Origin: Christensenella sp. UBA7102
GTDB lineage: Bacteria > Bacillota > Clostridia > Christensenellales > UBA1750
Direction: 5' to 3'
Assembly: GCA_002492415.1 (NCBI GenBank)
Contig: DKYK01000056.1
Location: 36,700 to 82,701, forward strand
Length of the DNA: 46,002 nucleotides
The position numbers and the translations under genes are program-made. Shown one piece after another: positions 9,001 through 16,963 of the stretch. The notes beneath the pieces were generated by a model that was not told the DNA's origin, did not search any database, and saw only the letters and a program-made list of their open reading frames with translations. Positions within the stretch are counted from its first letter, which is position 1, and each line of letters opens with the position of its first letter.

Positions 9001-9499
9001 ACAGGCCGGCGACGTTCATGCGCACCTGCTCGGGGCCGCCCATGCGCTCCAGGCGGCGCAGCGTCTCGTCGCTTCCGTAGGCCTCGTCCAGCGCCCCGTC
9101 CAGCGCGCGCTCCTGCAGGATGATGCGCTCGGCCTCGCTGCAGGGGCGCAGATTGGGCTCGGCGCCCGCCTTTTCAAAGTAGCGCGCGATCAGCTGCAGG
9201 CAGAAGGCGTGGATGGTGGAGATGGAAGCCAGCTCCACGCGGTCGGCCTGCGCCTGCATGCGCTCGTCCCGCTCGGCCTCAATTTCCAGGCGCGAAACCA
9301 ACCGCTGGCGCAGCTCGTCGGCCGCGGCGCGCGTGAAGGTGACGATGAGGAAGGACGCGATGTCCGCGCCCTCGGAAATCAGGCTCAGGATGCGCTCGAC
9401 CAGCACCGTGGTCTTGCCCGATCCCGCCGCCGCGCTGACCAGCAGGCTGCCCTCCCGGTGCGCAATGACGCGCCGCTGATCCTGCGAAAACTCAGGCAT
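6041..9499 (-). CDS. addA: ATP-dependent helicase/nuclease subunit A
   Basis: The 1152-residue AddA is the UvrD-type helicase and 3'-strand nuclease of the AddAB complex, which resects double-strand breaks for RecA loading. In order: Walker A in SAAAGSGKT (residues 22-30), DYNDLEQTAL, the Walker B VDEYQDSS, GDVKQSIYGFRQSDP, MTVHQSKGLEFPIVIGAGLG, ILYVLMTRAKERLALVG, and the C-terminal RecB-family nuclease with VLVDYKTDHTG. The length is close to family norm. The second ATG (9499) is chosen because AGGAGG lies six bases upstream, whereas an earlier in-frame ATG (9505) touches the ribosome site. The start overlaps the addB stop by eight bases, so the two subunits are probably translationally coupled. 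Confidence 0.97.
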   Translation of the reverse strand: MPEFSQDQRRVIAHREGSLLVSAAAGSGKTTVLVERILSLISEGADIASFLIVTFTRAAADELRQRLVSRLEIEAERDERMQAQADRVELASISTIHAFCLQLIARYFEKAGAEPNLRPCSEAERIILQERALDGALDEAYGSDETLRRLERMGGPEQVRMNVAGLYRFLMCQPDPEDWLERQVKRYRDEAEHPERADWFAQAQRDSRSGLAQAVAQARAALSFAQSSPAQDCRKMADFIAGDVSAMEESLRTGEEASFATWRSPNRKKEDNSLELTRLQAMRGDYKEAFTQAGEQALRVNPWEQRKYADMTGAVEALADVTRAFWRKYADLKREAGVVDYNDLEQTALRLTQDAGVRADAQDRYAYVLVDEYQDSSLVQETILSRISRGDNVFHVGDVKQSIYGFRQSDPKLFLLEQRRFKEGKGGRLIALNRNFRSAKNVLACVNRVFSRCMTMESAGMDYDEDAALHPGRPDAPEGPPTILQLIDRSGGDVGEADEEGARGEIEAVARLVRRLVGTPVHDADGTERPARYGDIVVLRRAVLSALPQYMEVFARHGIPVYAGRGGNFYETPEIRQAMDYLWAVHNPLEDVRLLGALHGVGGFDAQELAQIRLHGRGEGGRHEGRRVWFCLAGYAAEGADAALRDRVQGFMDQLQRMRRLAQQESLSTLCAAVLEETGLLDRFAAMPKGRVRAANLRSLPERAAEYDAAGLRLGDFLRRIAATSGRNREEDVPAFSEKDDVVRIMTVHQSKGLEFPIVIGAGLGARFRTGNDKSEDGYRVSRVWCDRDSGIALEYCDPDEAAVDATVKTRAIALRRRRESIAEEMRILYVLMTRAKERLALVGEVGNLEKRAQAWAQGGGEPGCMLDWIMPALLDHPDAQSLRSRCGIALPVRGDASRWDIRVQLDEEAPQEAPQEADSAALQPPQPDEELLAQLRYRYPYPEPAVLQKQSVSELAHGQQEDFFVRKKPAFLNQERRLTGSARGSALHRFMEILDIEALKTGDLRAQLTAQAERAAAQERMTREQADAVLDSMEEIERFWACPLGRAMRAGARTMREKPFELRMDEGGQTRLVQGVIDLIVETEDGAVLVDYKTDHTGLDADSVRRRHGAQVRLYRAAAQQAGLSVRACVVYLFYTGQIIEIPQDAGDFQE

Positions 9500-12400
9500 T
9501 CCCATCCTCCTCTCCCATGGCCTGCATCGCCCGGTCCGCGTCCATGCGCAGCACGCGGCGCGCGCAGCCCGGCAGGCTCTCGTCAAAGCCGCACACCGAG
9601 TGGAACCGGCAGTTTTTGCACGCGTCGATGTCGCCCGTCTGCGCGGGGGAGACCGACGCCTCGCCGTCCAGCATGCCCTGCGCAAGCTCTGTCAGCCTGC
9701 GCCGCGTATGCCTGCGCAGCGCCGTGAACTGCTCCTCGGTCAGCAGCTTTTCCATGCTCGCCTTGGTATACTGCCCGGGCAGCGCGCGGCCCTTCTGCGT
9801 GCGCGGCGCGATGGGCAGCAGCTCCTCGAGCCGGTCCGGATCGCCGCACATGGCGGAGATGACGTCCTCGTCCTGCAGCAGATACCCTGTCAGGCGCAGC
9901 TTTTTGTCGCGCTTTTTGGCGATGCGCTCGTCCGGCAGCTCGCCGCCCAGGTTGATCTGCGCCTGGCCCAGTTTTTGGTAGAACACCCCCGCCGGCTTTG
10001 CGTCCCGCAGTCTGAGCACCGCGTCCAGGTAGAGGAAGAGCTGCAGCCGCAGCCCGTAATAGATGTCCTCCGCCTCCAGCGCGTTGTTGCCCGTCTTGTA
10101 GTCGATGACGCGGGCGTACTCGTCGCCGTGCAGCTCCAGCAGGTCCACGCGGTCGATCTTGCCCTCCAGGTACAGCTTTTTGCCGCCGGCAAGGCGCAGC
10201 GGCGGCAGGTCGCCGGGGCGGAAGGCGATCTCCTGCGCGCTGGTGCGGAAGGCGGACAGCCGCCTTTGCAGCGCCAGCACGCGCCCCACGCGGCGCATCG
10301 TGCGGCGGATCTGGCTGTGCTCGGCGCGCGCCAGGCCGCTGCGCCCGCGCATGCGCTGCAAGTCCGCCTCCAGCAGCGGCCGCAGCGCCTCGTCCATCAG
10401 CCGGTCGGCCGCGCCGTCGTCCACATCGCCATTCTCCCGTCCCACCGCGCGCATGAAGGTCTCGACGGCCTTGTGCTCCAGCGTGCCGCGCTCGCGGGCG
10501 TCCATCTGCGGCTCTCGTCTTTCCCGGGGGCGCAGGCCATAGCCCACGTAGTGCGCAAAGGGGCACAGCGCGAAGGCCTCGATCTGCGAAATGCCCGCCA
10601 CCAGCCCGTCCACGTCCTGCCCGGCCGCGCGCCGATAGAGCGCCAGGGCGGTGTCCGCGTCGATGCGCTGGTGCGCGACGTCGGCGTCCACCGCGCGGCG
10701 GACGGCGTCATAGTCCTCGGGAAAGGCCAGCGCATACGCGCCCTCCAGCCCCGCAAGGCCCTCCGTCTCCACATGGCTCCTGCGCGCGCGCAGCCCCGCC
10801 GCCAGCGCCTCGCGCATGGACGCGCGCGCCCCAGCGTAGACGAACCCATCGCCCGTGACGCCGCACTCGACGGCGATGCCGGGGAACACGCGCTGGCGGA
10901 TGCGCGAAATCAGCGGGCTTTCACGGTTGGCCGCGCCGCGGGCGCTGACCGCCGGCCAGGACAGCACCAGCTCCTGCCGCGGGCTGATCAACGCGCCGAA
11001 GATGGCAAAGCGCTCCACCGCCGCGCGGTTGTGCAGCAGATTGATGCGGATGCCCGCGCCCGCCCGCTCCGCCGCGGAAAGCAGCAGCGCCTTTTCCTTC
11101 TCATCCAGCAGCCCGCCGTCCTGGTGGCGCGAGGGGATGCTGTCGGCGTTCATGCCCACCACGTAGAGCAGCGCCACCTCCCGGCCCTTAAAGCGCGTGA
11201 TGTCCCCGACGTACACCGCGTCGGGCGACATGGGAATGGAGCCCAGCGTCACCGCGTGCAGCCCCGCGCGGAACAGCTTGATGAACTCCTGCGCGGCCAT
11301 TTTTTCCTGCCCGCACAGCTCCACCGCCTGATCCAGCACGGAGTTGACGGCGTCCTGCACCTGGCGCGCGGCCTGCATGCCCGTCAGGTCCCCCTGCTCG
11401 CGGCAGCGCTCGTGCATGGCGTATAGCTGACCGGGCAGGTCCGCCGCCTCCATCAGGCGCACGACGCCTTCGGCAAAGGCGCGCGCCGTGCGCGCCTGCC
11501 CCCCCTGGCGGAAGGCGAAGATGGGCGCGGCAAACTGCGCGCGCAGCGCCTCCAGCGGGCGCTCCCCACCCGGCTCCTCCGTTTCCCGCTCGATGGGCAG
11601 CTCCCACAGCCGCCCCTCCAGCCCGCGCTCCATCGCGTACAGCTCCAGCCGGTCGCACTCGCGCTCGGAAAGGCCGCAGCAGCCGGATTTTAAGCACCGC
11701 AGCATGTCGTCCAGCCGGTAATACCGCGCCGCGCCCTCCATGGCCGAGAGCAGATATTGCGCGGCGGGATGGCGGTCGGCGGTGGGCGCGCGGTCGATGT
11801 AGACGCGCATGCCCCGCCGGGCAAAGGCCTGGCGCAGCCGCTCGCCGTAGGTCTCCATATCGCCGCACACCACCGCCATGTCGCGGTAGCGCAGGCCGCG
11901 CGTGCGGCAGGCCTCAAACAGATAGCCCGCCGCGCGCTCGGCCTCCATATAGGGGTCGCGCGCCTGCGCGACGTGCACGCTGCGGGACGACGCCATTTTC
12001 CTGGGGCGCCGCGCAAACAGATTGCGCGCCAGGTGTTCCATTTCAGGGTTTGCAAGGGGACGATCGGGCAGGCGCTCCACAGAAAAGGGAACGCCGCCCT
12101 CCGCGCACATGCCGCGCAGCGTCTCCAGCGACAGGCGGGACTGCTCGTAGAGCGCCGCGTCACCCGAGCCGGATTCGCCGCCCGCATCCAGCCCGCATAC
12201 GGAAAAGGAGGCGTACACCGCGCGGCATCGGCCCGCCAGCGCCGCCAGCATGCGCAGCGTGGTGCGGGGCAGCACGTCAAAGCCGTCTGCCACCACGACG
12301 TGCTCCGACAGTTCGCCGCAGCCGGCAATCTGCGCGGCGCAGGCGCGCAGCGCGTCCTCGCCGTCGACGTACTTGCCCGCCATGCGGCCGTCGTAGGCCT

Positions 12401-12878
12401 CGTAGATGGCGGCAAGGTCGTACAGCTTCTGCGCCAGCGCGCCATCTGCGGGCAGGCGGTCGGCAGCCAGGCGCAGCGCGGTGGCGTCGGCCTCGCCGCG
12501 CTTTAATTCCACTAAAAAGTCGCCCATGCTGTCCGCCGCGCCCTGCGAGCCGGACTTGAAGTATTTGAGGCTGTCCCGCAGGCTGAGCATCGCGCCGCGC
12601 AGCGCCATCGCGCGCCCCGCGTCGGACAGCCACACCCGCGCGCTGCCCCCCGCCATGCCCTGCACGCGCCGCGCCAGGCGCGTTGGCGAGAGCACTTCGA
12701 TGTTCCACAGCACGGACAGCCGCAGGCGCCTTGCCAGCATCAGCTCGGCCTGCACGGTGTCCTGCTCGGGCACGAGCACGATCACGGACGCGCCCGTCTC
12801 CAGCGCCTGCCGGATGATGGCAAGGCAGCGCTCGGTCTTGCCCGCGCCCGCGCGCCCGGCGATGCACGTCATGCCCAA
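9492..12878 (-). CDS. addB: ATP-dependent helicase/nuclease subunit B
   Basis: The 1128-residue AddB is the partner of AddA, with an inactivated helicase fold and a 5'-strand nuclease stabilised by an iron-sulfur cluster. Walker A GRAGAGKT lies at residues 8-15. The nuclease carries RVIDYKTGNNALE. The cluster Cys are one in FALCPFAHYVGYGLRPRE and three near the C-terminus in CKNCRFHSVCGFDESLPGC. The TTG codon at 12878 fits the ribosome site GGGAGGG (eight bases away) better than the ATG at 12872, so translation probably starts at TTG. The gene follows a GNAT gene by 38 bases and is followed by addA and the CDF exporter. Confidence 0.96.
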   Translation of the reverse strand: MGMTCIAGRAGAGKTERCLAIIRQALETGASVIVLVPEQDTVQAELMLARRLRLSVLWNIEVLSPTRLARRVQGMAGGSARVWLSDAGRAMALRGAMLSLRDSLKYFKSGSQGAADSMGDFLVELKRGEADATALRLAADRLPADGALAQKLYDLAAIYEAYDGRMAGKYVDGEDALRACAAQIAGCGELSEHVVVADGFDVLPRTTLRMLAALAGRCRAVYASFSVCGLDAGGESGSGDAALYEQSRLSLETLRGMCAEGGVPFSVERLPDRPLANPEMEHLARNLFARRPRKMASSRSVHVAQARDPYMEAERAAGYLFEACRTRGLRYRDMAVVCGDMETYGERLRQAFARRGMRVYIDRAPTADRHPAAQYLLSAMEGAARYYRLDDMLRCLKSGCCGLSERECDRLELYAMERGLEGRLWELPIERETEEPGGERPLEALRAQFAAPIFAFRQGGQARTARAFAEGVVRLMEAADLPGQLYAMHERCREQGDLTGMQAARQVQDAVNSVLDQAVELCGQEKMAAQEFIKLFRAGLHAVTLGSIPMSPDAVYVGDITRFKGREVALLYVVGMNADSIPSRHQDGGLLDEKEKALLLSAAERAGAGIRINLLHNRAAVERFAIFGALISPRQELVLSWPAVSARGAANRESPLISRIRQRVFPGIAVECGVTGDGFVYAGARASMREALAAGLRARRSHVETEGLAGLEGAYALAFPEDYDAVRRAVDADVAHQRIDADTALALYRRAAGQDVDGLVAGISQIEAFALCPFAHYVGYGLRPRERREPQMDARERGTLEHKAVETFMRAVGRENGDVDDGAADRLMDEALRPLLEADLQRMRGRSGLARAEHSQIRRTMRRVGRVLALQRRLSAFRTSAQEIAFRPGDLPPLRLAGGKKLYLEGKIDRVDLLELHGDEYARVIDYKTGNNALEAEDIYYGLRLQLFLYLDAVLRLRDAKPAGVFYQKLGQAQINLGGELPDERIAKKRDKKLRLTGYLLQDEDVISAMCGDPDRLEELLPIAPRTQKGRALPGQYTKASMEKLLTEEQFTALRRHTRRRLTELAQGMLDGEASVSPAQTGDIDACKNCRFHSVCGFDESLPGCARRVLRMDADRAMQAMGEEDGNA

Positions 12879-12916
12879 ATCGCGTTCCCTCCCGTTCTGC
12901 GTTTAAAAAAACCGTC

Positions 12917-13399
12917 CTACACGAACTGCGAGCCGCGGCAGCCCGAAAACACCGCCTTGACGATGCTCTCATCCGTGGCCTCCATCTCGATGTGCGGCAC
13001 GTTGTGGTCCATGTACTCCTGACCATAGGGCGTAAAGCCGTACAGCGCGTAAAAGCCCTCCGCCTGCCGCTGCGCCGAGAGGCGGAAGCGCTTTGCGCCC
13101 ACGCCCAGCGCCTTGTCCAGCAGCATGCGCATCACAAGATCCCCCAGCTGCGCGCCGCGCCTTTCCTTGAGCACCGCCACGCGCCCGACGCGCCAGTAGC
13201 CGTCGTCGTCGATGTAGAGCCGGCCGGTGGCGGCGGGATTGTGATCGTCGTCGTAGAGCAGCGCGTGCACGGCGCGCGCGTCGCAGGCGTCCATCTCTTC
13301 GTCGGCGGGAAAGCCCTGCTCCTCCACGAACACGCGCATGCGGATGGACTGAACCTGCGAAAGGTCCCCGTTGCCCGCGATCAGCTTGCCAGTAACCAT
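12917..13399 (-). CDS. GNAT family N-acetyltransferase
   Basis: The 160-residue GNAT domain resembles the ElaA/YitI type. The N-terminal part contains VQSIRMRVFVEEQGFPADEE, the typical start of that subgroup. It continues with TGRLYIDDDGYWRVGRVAVL and the acetyl-CoA site ERRGAQLGDLVMRMLL, then RLSAQRQAEGFYALYGF. The acceptor is unknown. ATG 13399 is preceded by AAAGGAAAG; the open frame extends left but without homology, and a promoter lies in that stretch. It is the first gene of the minus-strand unit that continues into addB, addA and the CDF exporter. Confidence 0.87.
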   Translation of the reverse strand: MVTGKLIAGNGDLSQVQSIRMRVFVEEQGFPADEEMDACDARAVHALLYDDDHNPAATGRLYIDDDGYWRVGRVAVLKERRGAQLGDLVMRMLLDKALGVGAKRFRLSAQRQAEGFYALYGFTPYGQEYMDHNVPHIEMEATDESIVKAVFSGCRGSQFV

Positions 13400-13438
13400 A
13401 AAAAAATCTTTCCTTTCGTGCAGAAATACAGTCTTTAT

Positions 13439-13466
13439 ATTATACAATATCCGCGCCAAAATGCAA
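13439..13466 (-). promoter_or_regulatory. Promoter of the GNAT-addB-addA-CDF unit
   Basis: On the minus strand, TTGCAT (13461-13466) and TATAAT (13439-13444) are 16 bases apart and lie 40 bases upstream of the GNAT start codon. Confidence 0.7.
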
Positions 13467-13546
13467 AGCAAAATGCCCTGCGGGCGCTTCGCAGTCCAAA
13501 AAAGGTTGCGGTTCTGTGAAATAATCTCCCAGTTGGAAACTTTTTC

Positions 13547-13575
13547 TTGCTTAACGCGCGCATTTGGGGTACAAT
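13547..13575 (+). promoter_or_regulatory. Promoter of the DUF1292 gene
   Basis: TTGCTT (13547-13552) and TACAAT (13570-13575) are 17 bases apart, 35 bases upstream of ATG 13611. It is divergent from the promoter at 13439-13466. Confidence 0.7.
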
Positions 13576-13610
13576 ATGGTTGGTAAAATATTTTTGCGAG
13601 GTGCGAAAAC

Positions 13611-13961
13611 ATGCAGGACGAACGCGATATCGTTGTCTTTACCGATGACGAGGGCAATGATTTTGAACTCGAAGTCATGGATTACTTCTTCTACAACGGC
13701 CAGGAGTACGCCGTTCTGAGCGACGCGGACGCCGAGGAGTGCGGCTGCGAGGAGTGCGAGCACGACGCCGACTGTGATGAGGAGGACTGCGAGGCCTGCG
13801 CCGACCAGGAGGTCTACATCATGAAGATCGTGCAGATGGACGACGACATGGAGGAGTTCGTGCCCGTCGAGGACGACAACCTGCTGGAAAAGCTGATCGC
13901 CATCGTGCAGCGCCGCTTTGACGGCGAGGAGATCGGCGACGATCCCGACGAGGAGATCTGA
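13611..13961 (+). CDS. DUF1292 family protein with a Cys-rich acidic insert
   Basis: The 116-residue acidic protein matches the DUF1292 (YrzB-like) family. The N-terminal DIVVFTDDEGNDFELEVMDYF and NGQEYAVL are the family core, and VYIMKI is a later strand. The biochemical role of the family is unknown. Between the two halves lies an insert of about residues 40-66 with six Cys (44, 46, 49, 55, 60, 63) among Asp and Glu residues, which looks like a possible metal-binding patch. The C-terminus, LLEKLIAIVQRRF, is a predicted helix. ATG 13611 follows GCGAGGTG. A terminator follows at 13987-14018, so the gene is probably monocistronic with partial read-through to the ACT gene. Confidence 0.85.
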   Translation: MQDERDIVVFTDDEGNDFELEVMDYFFYNGQEYAVLSDADAEECGCEECEHDADCDEEDCEACADQEVYIMKIVQMDDDMEEFVPVEDDNLLEKLIAIVQRRFDGEEIGDDPDEEI

Positions 13962-13986
13962 TCGACCCGGAAAGCGTGCGGAAAGG

Positions 13987-14018
13987 GCGGGAATTACCCC
14001 CGTCCTTCCCGCTTTTTT
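13987..14018 (+). terminator. Rho-independent terminator
   Basis: GCGGGAA (13987-13993) pairs with TTCCCGC (14006-14012), followed by six T residues, between the DUF1292 and ACT-domain genes. Confidence 0.85.
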
Positions 14019-14039
14019 GTGCAAAAAGGAGGGGGTTCG

Positions 14040-14405
14040 ATGCGGCTGACGCTGCTCAACGGAAGGTACACGGTGTGCAAAATCCGGAACATCCAGCAGG
14101 TGGATTGGTCGGGAGAGCTGACCTGTCTGGGGCGCACGCCGGAGGAAAATTCGCTTGTCTGCGAAACGAATCGGACGCCCAAGGACGCCTCTGCGCGCGA
14201 GGACGGCTGGCGGGCGCTGCGGGTCGAAGGCCCGCTGGACTTTTCGCTGGTGGGCGTGCTCAGCGGCATCACGGCGGCGCTGGCGGGCGCGGGCGTGAGC
14301 GTGTTTTGCGTCTCCACGTTTGACACGGACTACGTGCTGGTCCGGGAAACGGCGCTTTCCACAGCGCTGCGGGCGCTGACGGACGCCGGTTATTCCGTGG
14401 GCTGA
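14040..14405 (+). CDS. ACT domain-containing protein
   Basis: The 121-residue protein has the layout of the paired ACT proteins found alone in Clostridia. The N-terminal strand region is MRLTLLNGRYTVCKI. The recognisable C-terminal ACT module is LDFSLVGVLSGITAALAGAGVSVFCVSTFDTDYVLV, where residues of the ligand site usually lie in the GVLSGI and FDTDYVLV parts. Family members bind amino acids and regulate partner enzymes; the ligand is not known. The start ATG at 14040 follows AAGGAGGGGG by four bases. No partner enzyme is adjacent. Confidence 0.83.
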   Translation: MRLTLLNGRYTVCKIRNIQQVDWSGELTCLGRTPEENSLVCETNRTPKDASAREDGWRALRVEGPLDFSLVGVLSGITAALAGAGVSVFCVSTFDTDYVLVRETALSTALRALTDAGYSVG

Positions 14406-14471
14406 CAGGGATTTCCTGCAACGCAGGGCGCCTCCTTTCTCGTCGGTATAGACGTAGATAGGAGGTTTTTT

Positions 14472-15251
14472 ATGTTCAAAAAGACAATTCTGTTGGCCGC
14501 GCTGCTGCTGGCTGCGGTGCTGATGATGGGCGCCGCGCCGCCGCAGCTGATGCTGTACCAGCTGGGCGACGGGCTGTGCGACTATCTGGAGGCCGCCCAC
14601 GGCGGAGCCGCCTACCCCGTGCTCATCGCGCTGGACCTGGCGCAGGGCCGCGACGTGGCAAACCCGGACGCGGCGGTCCTTGCGCAGAACGCCGCGCTGC
14701 TTGAGGGCTGCCGCACGCAGCAGGAGATGCTCGACCGCGTGCCCGACGCGCTGCGCGCAGACGTGCGGTCCGTGCTGGGCAGGCTGCGCTACCTGCAGGA
14801 TGTGGTGGAAAACAAGCGCTTTCCCTTCGCGCGCAGCGTGTCCGCGCCCTACTGGAACGACTGGGGGCAGGACAGGCTCTTTGGCGGCGCGCGCAACCAC
14901 GAGGGCATCGACCTGATGGCCGACTGGGGCGTGCCCGTGTACGCCGTGGGCGACGGCGTGATTGAGAAGGCGGGCTGGAACACGCTGGGCGGCTGGCGCA
15001 TCGGCGTGCGCGGCGACAGCGACGGCGTCTACTACTACTACGCGCACCTGTCCAGCTTTGCAGACGGCGTGACCGTCGGCGCTCAGGCCAAAAAGGGCCA
15101 GCTGCTGGGCTTTGTTGGCGACACGGGCTACGGGCCCGAGGGTACGACCGGGGTCATGGCGCCGCACCTGCACTTTGGCATGTACGAGGGTGACTTCATG
15201 CGCGCGGTCAATCCCTATCCTCTGCTGCGCCACTGGCAGAAAAACTCTTGA
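14472..15251 (+). CDS. M23 family metallopeptidase (peptidoglycan endopeptidase-like)
   Basis: The 259-residue protein has an N-terminal signal peptide (KK, then a hydrophobic run to about residue 21), so it is probably exported or membrane-anchored. The LytM/M23 domain occupies about residues 140-250. Zinc ligands are visible as H143-E-G-I-D147 and H232-L-H234, with YYYYAHLSSF carrying the other catalytic His. M23 enzymes cleave peptide cross-links in the cell wall. The central region (25-120) is helical and unassigned. ATG 14472 follows ATAGGAGG. The stop codon overlaps the -35 box of the ABC-F promoter, which isolates this gene from its neighbour. Confidence 0.92.
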   Translation: MFKKTILLAALLLAAVLMMGAAPPQLMLYQLGDGLCDYLEAAHGGAAYPVLIALDLAQGRDVANPDAAVLAQNAALLEGCRTQQEMLDRVPDALRADVRSVLGRLRYLQDVVENKRFPFARSVSAPYWNDWGQDRLFGGARNHEGIDLMADWGVPVYAVGDGVIEKAGWNTLGGWRIGVRGDSDGVYYYYAHLSSFADGVTVGAQAKKGQLLGFVGDTGYGPEGTTGVMAPHLHFGMYEGDFMRAVNPYPLLRHWQKNS

Positions 15252-15276
15252 CAAGCGCGCGCCGCGGCGTTATGCT
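15248..15276 (+). promoter_or_regulatory. Near-consensus promoter of the ABC-F leader
   Basis: TTGACA (15248-15253) and TATGCT (15271-15276) are separated by exactly 17 bases. This predicts a transcript start near 15283 and an untranslated leader of about 230 bases before the ABC-F start at 15515. The -35 overlaps the stop codon of the M23 gene. Confidence 0.85.
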
Positions 15277-15314
15277 TTAGATGAAATCCACATACAGGAG
15301 GTACACCGCACGGC

Positions 15315-15329
15315 ATGTTGATGATCTGA
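15315..15329 (+). promoter_or_regulatory. Candidate four-residue leader peptide (MLMI)
   Basis: Within the ABC-F leader an AGGAGG (15296-15301) precedes ATG TTG ATG ATC TGA, coding for Met-Leu-Met-Ile. The spacing of 13 bases is longer than ideal. Short hydrophobic leader peptides with a ribosome site control several antibiotic-resistance ABC-F genes; for example, the msrD leader is MYLIFM. The role here is an inference. Confidence 0.45.
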
Positions 15330-15385
15330 TCCCGCTCTTGACCCTGCATTTTTGCGCAGCGCCCCAAACGGAGGTCTGTTCTGCG

Positions 15386-15495
15386 CGCGCAAGGGGACGG
15401 AGTGTGCGGAAAGGATCTGCGCTTGCCCGAGGGGGTGTCTCTGTGCGTGCAGCCGTGTTCTTTCCGTCCCCGCCCTTTGCGCGGAGACTTTTTTT
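15386..15495 (+). terminator. Attenuator-type terminator upstream of ABC-F
   Basis: The 5' arm CGCGCAAGGGGACGGA (15386-15401) can pair with the region 15464-15482 (TCCGTCCCC, then CCCTTTGCGCG), with a small bulge. Seven T residues follow (15489-15495). It lies only 20 bases before the ABC-F start and inside the ABC-F transcript, so full expression needs read-through. The sequence between the arms contains alternative GC-rich pairing partners. Confidence 0.7.
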
Positions 15496-15514
15496 GTGAA
15501 ACGGAGGCATGTGT

Positions 15515-16954
15515 ATGGCGCACATCACGGCGCAGCATCTGAATCTATCGCTCGGGGAGAGCGTGATTTTTGACGATGTATCCTTTTCGATCGAACGCGG
15601 CGAGCGCGTGGGGCTGGTGGGGCCCAACGGCGCGGGCAAGTCCACGCTGCTGGCGCTGCTTGCGGGCGGCGGGCCGGCCCTGGACGGCGGGCAGCTGCGC
15701 GTGGACGAGCGCGGCGGCGTGCACCGCATGGCGCAGGAGCAGGAGGCCGCGGGCACGCTGTCGGGCGGCGAGCGCACGCGGGCCGCGCTGAAGACCGCTC
15801 TGCGCTCCGGCGCGGGGCTGCTGCTGCTGGACGAGCCCACCAATCACCTGGACGCGGACGGCGTGCAGGCGCTGCTGGACGAACTTTCCGGCAATTTTGC
15901 CACGCTGATCGTGGTGTCGCACGACCGGTACTTCCTGGACCGCGCGGCGGACCGCATCCTGGAGCTGGAAAACGGCCGCGTCGCGGAATACGACGGCGGC
16001 TACACCGACTATCGCGAGGCCAAGGCGCGCGATTTTGACGAGCGCCTGCGCCGCTGGCAGGAGGGCGTAAAGAAGCAAAAGGCGCTGCAGGAGGACATCG
16101 CCGCGCTGCACGCCCGCGCAGAGCGCGCGCACCGCAAGTCCACCGAGCGGGACCCCAGCGGCCTGAAGATGGGCGTAAAAGAAAAAAAGCGCGCCAGCGC
16201 AAAGAAGATGGACCAAAAGGTCAACTCCGACGCAAAGCGCCTGGAGCGCATGCGGCAGGAGGTGGAGCCGCGCCCTCAGCGCGAAAAAACCGTCTACTTC
16301 CGCATCGAGGGCGACGCGCCGAGCACCCGGCGCGTCTGCGAGGCGCGGAACCTTGCCAAGCGCTTTGGGGAGCGCACGCTGTTCTCCGGCGGGCAGTTCG
16401 TGCTGTGCCGCGGCGAGCACGTCGCGCTGACGGGCCCCAATGGCAGCGGCAAGACCACGCTGATCAATATGCTGCTGGGCCGGGAGCCGTATGAGGGCGA
16501 GCTGTGGCTGTCCCCCACCGCGCACCCGTACCTGATCGAGCAGGACTTTGCGCAGTTCGACCCCGCCAGGACGGTGCTGGAAACCCTGTTGGACGCCCTG
16601 GGCGGCGTGGACGGCGCCATGCGCACGCAGCTGCACAACCTGGGGCTTACGCAGCGGCACATGGCGCAGCGCGTCGGCTCGCTCTCCTTCGGCGAAAAGA
16701 TGCGTCTCAAGCTCGCCGTGCCCATGCTGCGCAACGAGGAGTTCCTGATTCTGGACGAGCCCACCAACCATCTGGACCTGCCCGCGCGCGAGCGGCTGGA
16801 GGATACGCTGTCCGCCTACAACGGCACGCTGCTCGTCGTCTCGCACGACGCCTATCTGCTGGAGCGCCTGTGCGCGCGCGTCATCGCCATTGAAAATGGC
16901 GGCCTGACGCTCTTCCCTGGCGGATACCTGGACTACCTCGCCCAGCGCGGCTGA
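15515..16954 (+). CDS. ABC-F family ATPase, candidate ribosome-protection resistance protein
   Basis: The 479-residue protein has two ABC ATPase domains and no membrane segments. The first domain carries GPNGAGKST, LSGGERTRAAL and LLLLDEPTNHLDADG. The linker is highly charged and helical (about residues 175-260, many Lys, Arg and Glu), and is the part that reaches the ribosomal P/E site in this family. The second domain carries GPNGSGKTT, an unusual signature SLSFGEKMRLKLA in place of LSGGQ, and FLILDEPTNHLDLP. ABC-F proteins act on the ribosome, either as translation factors or in protection from peptidyl-transferase antibiotics. The leader suggests the second role. ATG 15515 has GGAGG seven bases upstream; the ATG at 15509 is too close. 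Confidence 0.93.
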   Translation: MAHITAQHLNLSLGESVIFDDVSFSIERGERVGLVGPNGAGKSTLLALLAGGGPALDGGQLRVDERGGVHRMAQEQEAAGTLSGGERTRAALKTALRSGAGLLLLDEPTNHLDADGVQALLDELSGNFATLIVVSHDRYFLDRAADRILELENGRVAEYDGGYTDYREAKARDFDERLRRWQEGVKKQKALQEDIAALHARAERAHRKSTERDPSGLKMGVKEKKRASAKKMDQKVNSDAKRLERMRQEVEPRPQREKTVYFRIEGDAPSTRRVCEARNLAKRFGERTLFSGGQFVLCRGEHVALTGPNGSGKTTLINMLLGREPYEGELWLSPTAHPYLIEQDFAQFDPARTVLETLLDALGGVDGAMRTQLHNLGLTQRHMAQRVGSLSFGEKMRLKLAVPMLRNEEFLILDEPTNHLDLPARERLEDTLSAYNGTLLVVSHDAYLLERLCARVIAIENGGLTLFPGGYLDYLAQRG

Positions 16955-16963
16955 GCCGCACGC

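Noticed and set aside
13551..15254. A 567-codon minus-strand frame opposite the DUF1292, ACT and M23 genes
   Set aside because: It crosses three well-supported genes and their terminator and is rich in His, Arg and Gln, as expected for a shadow frame.
15281..15499. A 72-codon frame in the ABC-F leader
   Set aside because: Its ATG is at or before the predicted transcript start and it has no ribosome site. The shorter MLMI peptide fits the AGGAGG better.
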